Positions 50,779 to 57,753 of a stretch of DNA of 57,753 nt are shown piece after piece. Position 1 is the first letter of the stretch, and every line of letters begins with the position of its first letter. The position numbers and the translations under genes were made by a program. The notes beneath the pieces were generated by a model. The model was not told where the DNA came from, did not search any database, and was given only the letters and a program-made list of their open reading frames with translations. Source of the DNA: GCA-2725625 sp964574215 (lineage in GTDB: Bacteria; Pseudomonadota; Alphaproteobacteria; Rhodospirillales; UBA2165); contig CAZNLR010000032.1 of the NCBI GenBank assembly GCA_964574215.1, forward strand, positions 1-57,753. The letters run 5' to 3'.

Positions 50779-51756
50779 GTGAAAACCCGCGTAGTCATGC
50801 TTGCAGAACAAGGCCCGCCCTCGGTCATGACGGTGGAAAACGTCGATATCGGCGCCCCCGGACCCGATGAAGTTCAGATCAGACAAAATGTCATCGGCTT
50901 CAATTTCATGGACATCTATCAGCGGTCCGGTCTCTATCCGCTGGACCTGCCCAGCGGCATCGGACTGGAGGCCGCCGGCACCGTCGAATCGGTAGGAGCG
51001 AACGTTACCGAGTTCAAGGTCGGTGAGCGGGTTGCCTACGCTACGGCCCCGCAGGGGGCTTATGCGGAGTACCGTAACTTCGCCGCCCACCGGGTGGTTC
51101 ACCTGCCCGAAGACATCAGCGATGAACAATGCACCGCGACCTTGTTCAAGGGCATGACTGTGGAATACCTGCTCAACCGGTGCTACGACATCAAACAGGA
51201 CGAGAAAGTGTTGTTCCTGGGCTCGGGTGGCGGGGTCGGCACCTTGGCCGGTCAATGGGGTAAGAAAAAGGGCGCCTACATGATCGGCGTCGATGGCGGG
51301 ACCGAGAAATGCGAGCTGGCGCGACAGAACGGCTATGCCGAGGTCATCGACTTCACCACCGAGGACGTGGTTGCCCGTGTGCGTGAGATCACCAATGGGG
51401 AAGGTGTGCCGGTGGCCTATGATCCGATCGGCGGTCCCACTTACGAACAGACGCTCGACTGCCTCGGCGCCAGGGGTTACTTCATTTCCTTCGGCACCAC
51501 GGGCGGCCCCATGCCGGCGGTCGATCCACCGATTCTGCAGAAACGGGACTCGCTCTACTTCACCCGGCCGACGGTGGCCACCTATACGGCCAAGCGCGAA
51601 GACCTGGTGATGTCGGCCAATTCGGTGTTCGAGATGATCCGCACCGGCGGCATCGTGGTCAATATCGGCCAGCGATATGCTTTGGACGAAGCGGTGCAGG
51701 TCCACGAAGACACCGAGGCCGGCAAAACCACCGGCTCGTCGATCCTGATACCCTGA
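50779..51756 (+). CDS. NADPH:quinone oxidoreductase family protein (MDR superfamily)
   Basis: This 325-residue protein is a zinc-free MDR enzyme like QorA. N-terminal VVMLAEQGPPSVM and NVIGFNFMDIYQRSGLYPL are followed by GIGLEAAGTVESVG, then the Rossmann motif FLGSGGGVGTLAGQWGK. No structural zinc Cys cluster is present. It reduces quinones or enones with NADPH. The frame is open to TTG 50731, but GTG 50779 has GGGGAG at a good distance and gives the family-length protein. A possible -35 (TTGACT at 50683) lies upstream. 211 bases separate it from iorB. Confidence 0.9.
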   Translation: MKTRVVMLAEQGPPSVMTVENVDIGAPGPDEVQIRQNVIGFNFMDIYQRSGLYPLDLPSGIGLEAAGTVESVGANVTEFKVGERVAYATAPQGAYAEYRNFAAHRVVHLPEDISDEQCTATLFKGMTVEYLLNRCYDIKQDEKVLFLGSGGGVGTLAGQWGKKKGAYMIGVDGGTEKCELARQNGYAEVIDFTTEDVVARVREITNGEGVPVAYDPIGGPTYEQTLDCLGARGYFISFGTTGGPMPAVDPPILQKRDSLYFTRPTVATYTAKREDLVMSANSVFEMIRTGGIVVNIGQRYALDEAVQVHEDTEAGKTTGSSILIP

Positions 51757-51811
51757 CCCGCATCGATCCACCGCGGCTATTTGCCGGAATTCCCGAGCGT
51801 CAGATTGTGTT

Positions 51812-51834
51812 CTGCTTCGCACCCGAAAGCGGAC
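51812..51834 (+). repeat. 23-bp direct repeat flanking the DUF3179 gene, copy 1
   Basis: It shares the last 13 bases CCCGAAAGCGGAC exactly with copy 2 (53520-53542); the whole unit agrees at 20 of 23. It lies between the converging quinone-oxidoreductase and DUF3179 genes. Confidence 0.5.
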
Positions 51835-51879
51835 ATCATCCAGGAAAGCGGCATGGTGGCCTTCCCCGGTCACTCATGT

Positions 51880-53316
51880 CTATTGTTTAGCGTCATAATA
51901 TTCGCTCCGGAGGCCCATGTACTGATCCCAGGCAAACCAGTAAGACAAAATACCGTCGATTCTCCGCAGCTTCTGACCAGTTGGACCGATAAGATGGGTT
52001 TCGGTGATTTTCCATATCCCGCCGGTTTTGGATTGCAGGGCGCTGACAGACCGGATTTTGAATTCTTCCTGTTTTCGTTCATAGGCGCGGACTGTGCGGG
52101 TCTTGGCATTGCCGATGAGCACGATACGCCGCTCGCCGATTTGGTCATTGATCACCGGTGTCTTTGAAAATGCCAGCACCGGCCAGGCTTTCGCCCCGGC
52201 GACATCACGAATGCCGAAAACATAATCCTTTATTTTGAAAGTTTTGGAATCCCGCACGCTGACCGGAAACATCAGGTTGGGACTGGCGAAATATTCCTTG
52301 TAAACGGCACCCGAGGAGTAATCCCGCTGGTAGCCGGTTTGCAAAGACAAGATGCGGGTATCGGGATGCGCTGCCCGCCAAGCTTTCCAAGAAGTGATCG
52401 ACACCGGGCGGGTTTTCAGGCGGATGGTGGATTTTGCCAGGGGCCCGACCACCGGCTCGCCAATAAATTGATTCCAGAGACTATAGGTCTCCCAATCAAA
52501 CATCAGTTTGTTGGACCGATACAGCATTCCTGATGATCCGAAGACAAATGGTTTGGGGCGGCCCGGCACTTTGGTTTCGTAAAGAATGCCGGACCCGCAC
52601 AGCGTACAATAGGCCAGCGCCACGGGTACGCCGCCGATCACGTCGTTGAACATTTCATGCCAGCCCATGATACGCAGGGGATAGGCCCGGACATCACCGT
52701 TAATTTCAATGCCGAACACCAGATCGTCTTCCAGCATATAATCGGCGGCACCGGCGGGTATCATTTTGGGATTATCCAACGACGGAATGCCGGTCATCGC
52801 CGGCGGTCCGCCCCAGACAATTTCTTCCAAGCGGATGCGCATATCTTCCGGCTGGTCCCAGCCGATCCGGAAAAAGACTTTATAACGGGCATCCAACTGG
52901 CCTAACCCTTCGCGTTTAATGTCCAAATATCCCGCATGGGGTTTGATTTCCGGATGGTCCTGCTGCCACTCCATCCATTCATTCCAGGAAGTCGCTTTAT
53001 GTCCGGTCAGAGCCTGTAATGCTGCATTGATACCTTTTGCGAAAGCCGGCCGATAACGGAGCGCAAAGATCATCGTGGCGGCTATATCCGGTTTTTCGCG
53101 CAGCCTGAAGAATCCCAGCGCTTTGGTGATGGCGTCCGTATCACCAAAGACCAGAGCCCGGCTGTGCCGGGTGATCGGATCGGCATTTTGCGCCGATGCG
53201 CCGCGGACTCCGGCTATGGCGTTCATGGTTAGACCGATGATGAGCCACCAAATCGCAAAGCTCTGAAGAAAATCGGATGCCCTTATAATGAGGACCTGCC
53301 TATGCATCCTTCGCAT
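51880..53316 (-). CDS. DUF3179 domain-containing exported protein
   Basis: This ~478-residue protein has a hydrophobic N-terminal segment with a likely signal cut after ASA, then a helical region (about 60-160), and the DUF3179 domain (about 180-480) with GDVRAYPLRIMGWHEMFND, VALAYCTLCGSGILYE, FGSSGMLYRSNKLMFDWET and SLWNQFIGEPVVGPLA. The Cys pair in YCTLCGS and the His in GWHEM look like a metal or redox site. The function of DUF3179 is unknown. The frame opens at TTG 53391; ATG at 53316 or 53307 fits the signal peptide. Short direct repeats lie on both sides. Confidence 0.82.
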   Translation of the reverse strand: MRRMHRQVLIIRASDFLQSFAIWWLIIGLTMNAIAGVRGASAQNADPITRHSRALVFGDTDAITKALGFFRLREKPDIAATMIFALRYRPAFAKGINAALQALTGHKATSWNEWMEWQQDHPEIKPHAGYLDIKREGLGQLDARYKVFFRIGWDQPEDMRIRLEEIVWGGPPAMTGIPSLDNPKMIPAGAADYMLEDDLVFGIEINGDVRAYPLRIMGWHEMFNDVIGGVPVALAYCTLCGSGILYETKVPGRPKPFVFGSSGMLYRSNKLMFDWETYSLWNQFIGEPVVGPLAKSTIRLKTRPVSITSWKAWRAAHPDTRILSLQTGYQRDYSSGAVYKEYFASPNLMFPVSVRDSKTFKIKDYVFGIRDVAGAKAWPVLAFSKTPVINDQIGERRIVLIGNAKTRTVRAYERKQEEFKIRSVSALQSKTGGIWKITETHLIGPTGQKLRRIDGILSYWFAWDQYMGLRSEYYDAKQ

Positions 53317-53391
53317 AATTGCTAAATATTTGGGCAATAGGCCGCCCCTAAAATAGGGCCGGCGGGCGCCTTCCGACTCACAATAGAACAA

Positions 53392-53872
53392 CCCTTAAAG
53401 GCTCCTTCGACTAAACGTTCACAAACCAGCTTCCCCCCAAATGGCAACTGGAATTTATAATAATTCTAAACGTAATAATATGCCTCAGGGAACCCGTAAC
53501 GCCTTTGTGAACTCAGGGTCCGCTTTGCCCCCGAAAGCGGACTCTTTTGGATCAAGGGCAGAATGTCTGCTGCTGACCCATAGGTGACATTGAGGTTCTC
53601 TACGTGCCGACAAATTCAATGACCCTTTGAATGGATGATATCAGATGTGACGCACCGTCCATTTTGCTGTTGAGAAAACGGATAGCAGAGCAATGGTTTT
53701 CGACTAGTTTTCAAAGGTATTACTTTCGGTGATAGCGACAATATAACTTCTCATTGGATTGCCAAATCCACCTTACATAAAGTTCATGTCCACGCTGAAA
53801 TTTGTCAAATGAAACAATAGCGGGGAAAATTAGTGTCGATCAGATAAATCATTTCGTGAAGGGGGCCTAATC
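53392..53872. other. 481-bp intergenic region without a gene
   Basis: No coding sequence seen. The region has a 9-bp stem GTCCGCTTT/AAAGCGGAC (53518-53542, 7-base loop) followed by TCTTTT, and lies between divergent DUF3179 and acyl-CoA synthetase genes. GGGGGCC sits before the synthetase ATG. Confidence 0.5.
53520..53542 (+). repeat. 23-bp direct repeat flanking the DUF3179 gene, copy 2
   Basis: Same orientation as copy 1 at 51812-51834 and 20 of 23 identical. It forms part of a hairpin (GTCCGCTTT pairing with AAAGCGGAC). GTCCGCTTT-type stems recur between genes in many proteobacteria, as I recall. Confidence 0.5.
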
Positions 53873-55762
53873 ATGACGCAGGCAAATAGTGAATTGAATT
53901 TAAAGGCCAATGGTCGGCCAAGGCTGATTACCGAGGGCGATATCAGATCACTTGAACAAAGTCCCTATGATGAACTGGTGCCGTTTACTTCGGTCTATGA
54001 CATATTTCGCCGGGGAGCTGATTTATACGAAGACCGTCCCGCCATCTTATATACCGAAACCGGCGATCCGGCGGATCCGATTGTCGAGACTTCCTACCGG
54101 CAGCTATTTAAGTCCATAACTCAAGCCGCGAATTTGTTTCATAATGCCGGTGTCGGCCGCGAAGACGCCGTCGGCTTGCTGTACCCCAACATTCCTGAAG
54201 CGCATATCGCTCTTTGGGGAGCCGAGGCCGTTGGCCGTGCCTGTCCCATAAATTTCATGCTCCGCACCGAATATATTGTCGAACTGCTTGAAGCGGCAGG
54301 GGCAAAGGTGCTGGTCGCATTGGGGCCGGATGCGGATTTGGATATTTGGCCAAAAATTAAAGAAATCCAAGCGGCGCTGCCCAATCTGAATTTAGTTTGC
54401 CAGTTTAAGGGGGGGCGGAACCCCGATACGAGCGCTCCGATATTTATGGATTTGTTAGAGTCAGAGAATTCTGAAGAAATGGCTTGCGAGCGGGAGCCCG
54501 AACGCTCCGATATTGCCGCCTTTTTTCATACCGGTGGAACCACCGGTGCGCCGAAATTAGCTCAGCATACCCATGGCAATCAAATTCATTCTTCTTGGTC
54601 CGGCGCTACAATGTATAACTTTGGACCCGAAGATATTGTGATCAACGGTCTCCCGTTGTTTCACGTTGCCGGTTCTTTTGTGGCCGGTCTATCCTCCTTT
54701 ACCGCCGGTACGACCATACTATTACCCACGCTGTTGGGTTTACGAAACATGACTTTCGTCAAGAATTACTGGCGCTTTGTTGAGCAACTCGGCATCACCA
54801 ATGCCTTATGTGTTCCGACGGTTATTGCCGGTTTGATGAATGTGCCTACGGATGATTTCGACTTAAGTACGGTCCGGACGGTTTGGTGTGGCGGCTCGCC
54901 GCTGCCGAGCGAACTGGCGGCGGCGTTTGAGCAGAAGACCGGACTGAATGTGCGAAATCTTTTCGGCATGACTGAAAGCGCCGGTTTGGTGAGCATTGCA
55001 CCCGTTGACGGCCAGCGTGTGCCAGGGGGGTGCGGTCTTCGTTTGCCCTTCACGGAAGTAAAAGCTTTCAAACTTGATGAAAGTGGCGGACCCAATATGA
55101 ACGCGCCTTGTGAGCCCAATGAGACCGGGATCGTCGCCCTTCGGGGGCCGCATATCAGTCCGGGTTATACGGATGCTAAACGCAATGACGGCGTATTCAC
55201 CGAAGATGGTTGGCTAATTAGTGGCGATATAGGTTGGGTGGACGAAAACGGTGAGGTGTTTCTTACCGGCCGAGCGAAAGACATTATTATCAGAGGCGCT
55301 CATAACATTGATCCGGCGATGATCGAGGAAGTGGCTGATGGGCATTCTGCGGTGGAAATGTGCGCCGCAATTGGGCAACCAGACGCCTACGCCGGTGAAC
55401 TTCCCATGCTGTATGTAACCCTTAAGCCCGGAGAAACGGTGGATACCGACGAGTTAATGGACTATCTGCAGGAACGCATTCCTGAACAGCCAGCCATGCC
55501 CAAACGGATTGTCGTAATAGAAGAAATGCCGGTGACCGCTATCGGAAAGATTTACAAACCGACCTTGCGTGCCCGCGCCATTGAAGACGTGTTTGTGGAC
55601 ACATTGTCGCCTCTCAAGGAGAAAGGCGTAGCGGTGCAAGTGACGGCTGTCGATACTAGCGGTCAGCTAAGCGCTATAATTTCGCTTAAGGGAGGCGACG
55701 GAGCAGAGGCAACTGCGCGTGAGATGCTGCGCAATTTTGCTATCGATTGCGACTACAAATAA
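53873..55762 (+). CDS. AMP-forming acyl-CoA synthetase
   Basis: This 629-residue ANL-superfamily ligase has the adenylation P-loop FFHTGGTTGAPKLAQHTH, LPLFHVAGSFVAGLSSF, GMTESAGLVS (A5 motif), SGDIGWVDENGEVFLTGRAKDIIIRGA (A7-A8) and the catalytic Lys in IGKIYKP (A10). It activates a carboxylic acid to acyl-AMP and then the CoA ester. About 70 extra residues after the catalytic Lys distinguish it from the shortest members, with a tail beginning VFVDTLSPLKEKGVAVQ. The ATG follows GGGGG. Stand-alone, so substrate unknown: fatty or aryl acid. Confidence 0.93.
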   Translation: MTQANSELNLKANGRPRLITEGDIRSLEQSPYDELVPFTSVYDIFRRGADLYEDRPAILYTETGDPADPIVETSYRQLFKSITQAANLFHNAGVGREDAVGLLYPNIPEAHIALWGAEAVGRACPINFMLRTEYIVELLEAAGAKVLVALGPDADLDIWPKIKEIQAALPNLNLVCQFKGGRNPDTSAPIFMDLLESENSEEMACEREPERSDIAAFFHTGGTTGAPKLAQHTHGNQIHSSWSGATMYNFGPEDIVINGLPLFHVAGSFVAGLSSFTAGTTILLPTLLGLRNMTFVKNYWRFVEQLGITNALCVPTVIAGLMNVPTDDFDLSTVRTVWCGGSPLPSELAAAFEQKTGLNVRNLFGMTESAGLVSIAPVDGQRVPGGCGLRLPFTEVKAFKLDESGGPNMNAPCEPNETGIVALRGPHISPGYTDAKRNDGVFTEDGWLISGDIGWVDENGEVFLTGRAKDIIIRGAHNIDPAMIEEVADGHSAVEMCAAIGQPDAYAGELPMLYVTLKPGETVDTDELMDYLQERIPEQPAMPKRIVVIEEMPVTAIGKIYKPTLRARAIEDVFVDTLSPLKEKGVAVQVTAVDTSGQLSAIISLKGGDGAEATAREMLRNFAIDCDYK

Positions 55763-55827
55763 ACGGGAAGTACTTGCCCAATTTCCGAGTTTTACTTAGG
55801 TCGGCCGGACAATTGGAACAAGGTCGT

Positions 55828-57003
55828 TTACCATCCGCCGTGGGTCATCCATTCATCGACCAGTTCCAATTTATCGACGCCCCAAAACGGCTCCCCATCG
55901 ACGAGCACAAAAGGTGATCCAAATACGCCGCGACTTATGCCTTCTTCTACATCCGATCGCAGAAAATCTTTGGCTTCTTCACTTTCGGCGCCAGCCAATA
56001 TTTCCTTGCCGTCCATCCCGAGTCCGTTTGCCACCTCGATCAGGTTTTGCGGTTGCGCGACGTCGATGCCGCGGCCCCAATAAGCCTCCTGCAGTCCCAA
56101 TGCGAGGGCTTTACCCATTTCCGGATCTTTCGCTTTGACCCATTGAAAAGCTCGCGCCGGTGGCAGCGGATCGATGAGGTCAGTACCTTCAGTCAGAACA
56201 AATTGAAGGTTGTGGCGGCGGGCGTAGCGGTAAGTATCCACCCGAATATAGTCGCCCTTGACCCTAATGTCATACCGACCGGGAGACATGGCAATTTCAG
56301 TATTGGTTTGTTTGGTCGCGCGGACATTTTTGCCGTCGAGCCCTTGTATGAAGACAAACTCGCTGAGCGGTTTGCCGTCGGGATCGAAGACAGAAATCCT
56401 GATTGTCGTCGGTTCGGGCAGGCCGAGTTCGGTGACCTCGTTGCGGCTGACAGCGACATTTTCAAACCAAATGTCCGGTGAAAGATCGGCGCGGACATCA
56501 TAGACGCCGGCAACGATCGGGACGCGCTCATTTGTGCGGCCCGTGGTGACGATGTTGGCGGCTTTCCGCTCGGCACCGGCGACATACACCACTATTCCGG
56601 ACCGTACCGGTTTGCCAGCACTGTCTTTGCCCGCCACCAGCAGGCCGCCGACACCGCCCAATACGACGGAAACCGTTTCACCAGACTTGACCTCCACACC
56701 ACGTCCCCAAAGTGGCGGATTTCCAGCTATCAGAACGTCATATTTTCCCGTCAGCAACTCGACCGGCTTGCCGGCGTGACCTGTCTGTACGAGGTGCCGG
56801 AACGAAGCGGGCTTGCCCGCCGGGTAGAGCCGGAATGTGGCAGGCACCGGTTGTTTGCTCTTCCCGATATGCGTTACGACGATTTTGCCGGTTGGAGTGG
56901 GCTCGCAGTTTCCGGCAATCGTACAGAAGGCTGAACCGGTGGACGGCCACAAGGCAAGTGCCCACCCGAAAACAAAAAGGGCGACTATCCTATTTCGGTT
57001 CAT
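55828..57003 (-). CDS. chimeric exported protein: beta-sandwich-like repeats fused to HCCA isomerase C-terminal half
   Basis: This 391-residue protein has a signal peptide (about 1-26), then repeated beta-rich units to about 250, each with a G-(K/R)-Y-D-(V/I) turn (TGKYDVLIAGNPP, AGVYDVRADL, PGRYDIRVKGD) as in PEGA or carboxypeptidase-regulatory-like domains. From about 256, YRYARRHNLQF through AYWGRGIDVAQPQNLIEVAN, EEGISRGVFGSPFVLVDGEPFWG matches the second half of 2-hydroxychromene-2-carboxylate isomerase (DsbA/GST-like). The isomerase N-terminal thioredoxin half is missing, so activity is doubtful. The frame is continuous. It overlaps the protease gene stop by 14 bases. Confidence 0.75.
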   Translation of the reverse strand: MNRNRIVALFVFGWALALWPSTGSAFCTIAGNCEPTPTGKIVVTHIGKSKQPVPATFRLYPAGKPASFRHLVQTGHAGKPVELLTGKYDVLIAGNPPLWGRGVEVKSGETVSVVLGGVGGLLVAGKDSAGKPVRSGIVVYVAGAERKAANIVTTGRTNERVPIVAGVYDVRADLSPDIWFENVAVSRNEVTELGLPEPTTIRISVFDPDGKPLSEFVFIQGLDGKNVRATKQTNTEIAMSPGRYDIRVKGDYIRVDTYRYARRHNLQFVLTEGTDLIDPLPPARAFQWVKAKDPEMGKALALGLQEAYWGRGIDVAQPQNLIEVANGLGMDGKEILAGAESEEAKDFLRSDVEEGISRGVFGSPFVLVDGEPFWGVDKLELVDEWMTHGGW

Positions 57004-57753
57004 AGACGATCTCGCTGCCCGTTTTGGCAGGCGTCACGATCAGTCGATCCGATCTCAGCCGTAGTTTGACCGTTCCGAAGCTATAGATCTGTCCATTGTG
57101 ACGGGCGTGGTGCTGATAGGTATTAAGTGAGCGGTATTCGAACCACTCCTCATATCCCGACCCCGGATCTGAATCGCGTTTTACAATGAGTCGATTAGAG
57201 GACGGGTCGACGGCCAACGAGAACCCGGAGCCGATCTTGGCGGATCCCTTAAAGCGGCCTTCGTACCACAGCATGTCATGAAGTCGCGTCAGTTGTTCTC
57301 GATCGATGCTGAGCGCCTTTTTCAAGTCCGCTGCCGAAAAAGCCACGAAACGTTCTCGATATTTTTTATTTGCCGCCAGATCGAGAGCCGCTTTAGCGTC
57401 GATGAAGCGACCAAAGGCTTTGTCCTTGTTGCCCTTGCCATTGCTGGTGTCATAGGGCCATCCCCAAACGGTGTTGCTGGTTTTGGGCACGATGGCTCCC
57501 AACAGGCTTTGCATGGGGCCATTGATCAACTTGGATTCATCTTTGCCGAGCAAACGCAGAAAGGCACGTCGCCAGAGCTCCAAATCCCGGTGTGCATAGC
57601 GAAAATCGGTATACCACCGTATGCCGGCTTGGCGATTTGAGTTGTTGGCGAAGCTGCTAGCGAGGATGATGGCCCGTACTTCGTCCGGTTTCAAATCAGG
57701 ATGGGCGGAATAGATAAGGCCCGCCAGTCCCGACACATGTGGCGTTGCCATGC
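56990..57753 (-). CDS. subtilisin-like serine protease (S8), 3' part, truncated by the window edge
   Basis: At least 253 codons of the C-terminal end are present. The first visible residues MATPHVSGLAGLI are the sequence that follows the catalytic Ser in GTSMATPHV, so the Ser, Asp and His lie beyond the right edge. Downstream of the catalytic domain a poorly recognised tail follows (LDLAANKKYRERFVAFSAADL, WFEYRSLNTYQHHARHNGQ), perhaps for substrate or envelope binding. Its stop overlaps the next gene, suggesting an operon of exported proteins. Confidence 0.8.
   Translation of the reverse strand, partial: MATPHVSGLAGLIYSAHPDLKPDEVRAIILASSFANNSNRQAGIRWYTDFRYAHRDLELWRRAFLRLLGKDESKLINGPMQSLLGAIVPKTSNTVWGWPYDTSNGKGNKDKAFGRFIDAKAALDLAANKKYRERFVAFSAADLKKALSIDREQLTRLHDMLWYEGRFKGSAKIGSGFSLAVDPSSNRLIVKRDSDPGSGYEEWFEYRSLNTYQHHARHNGQIYSFGTVKLRLRSDRLIVTPAKTGSEIVYEPK

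Noticed and set aside
50749..51873. Minus-strand frame of 374 codons
   Set aside because: Antisense to the quinone-oxidoreductase gene, rich in His, Arg and Asp as is typical of shadow frames.

Overview
The window looks like chromosomal DNA of an alphaproteobacterium, probably a Rhodospirillales-like lineage. The evidence is the run ychF - pth - long L25 with an acidic tail - prs on the left, followed by pgeF, midA-type methyltransferase and lgt, plus hldD, a UbiK-type BMFP protein, many TRAP, TAXI and Liv-type uptake genes and several CoA and aromatic-catabolism genes. No tRNA, rRNA, CRISPR array, transposase or integrase was seen. The species assignment is an inference from gene content only.

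Layout. 1-9.7 kb, minus strand: housekeeping genes, then a UPF0261 (Tm-1-like) protein paired with a lactonase-type metallo-beta-lactamase. 9.7-10.9 kb: a repeat-rich, gene-poor stretch with one small AT-rich exported Cys protein, C/G-rich inverted repeats and a remnant of a URO-D gene. 10.9-16.2 kb: an LVIVD-repeat protein, a b561-like membrane protein and a URO-D family enzyme (minus strand), divergent across a perfect 21-bp inverted repeat from a TRAP-type binding protein that has no signal peptide and a beta-hydroxyacid dehydrogenase. 16.2-22.7 kb: assorted single genes (ABM monooxygenase, Cys protein, hldD, UbiK-like, hydrolase, MFS, AT-rich pentapeptide-repeat protein, allophanate-hydrolase-tail-like protein).

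22.8-33.3 kb is the most interesting block. On the minus strand lie a Tat-exported Liv-type binding protein, an inositol-monophosphatase-fold phosphatase, a PEP-synthase-like swivelling-His protein, an ACMSD-type amidohydrolase and a separate PEP-synthase-like ATP-grasp protein. Divergently lie an IclR regulator and the four remaining Liv-type transporter genes, joined by overlapping start and stop codons. The two PEP-synthase halves match the architecture of phenylphosphate synthase and the 4-cresol kinase CreHI, so the block may import a (probably phenolic) compound, phosphorylate it, modify it and dephosphorylate it.

33.4-45.4 kb: a TAXI-type TRAP transporter, acyl-CoA dehydrogenase, carboxymuconolactone-decarboxylase-like protein, NDP-forming acyl-CoA synthetase and a hydroxycinnamoyl-CoA hydratase-lyase-like protein form one minus-strand operon that ends at a strong terminator. 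A MarR gene lies upstream; an orphan molybdenum-hydroxylase large subunit and a LysR gene lie downstream. Together they suggest hydroxycinnamate uptake and side-chain shortening.

45.4-51.8 kb, plus strand: a small basic protein translationally coupled to a short cytoplasmic reductive-dehalogenase-like two-cluster Fe-S protein, both subunits of an indolepyruvate-type ferredoxin oxidoreductase, and a quinone-oxidoreductase-family protein. 51.8-57.8 kb: a DUF3179 protein flanked by short direct repeats, an acyl-CoA synthetase, and a secreted chimera of beta-sandwich-like repeats with the C-terminal half of a 2-hydroxychromene-2-carboxylate isomerase, overlapping the end of a subtilisin-like protease gene that runs off the window.
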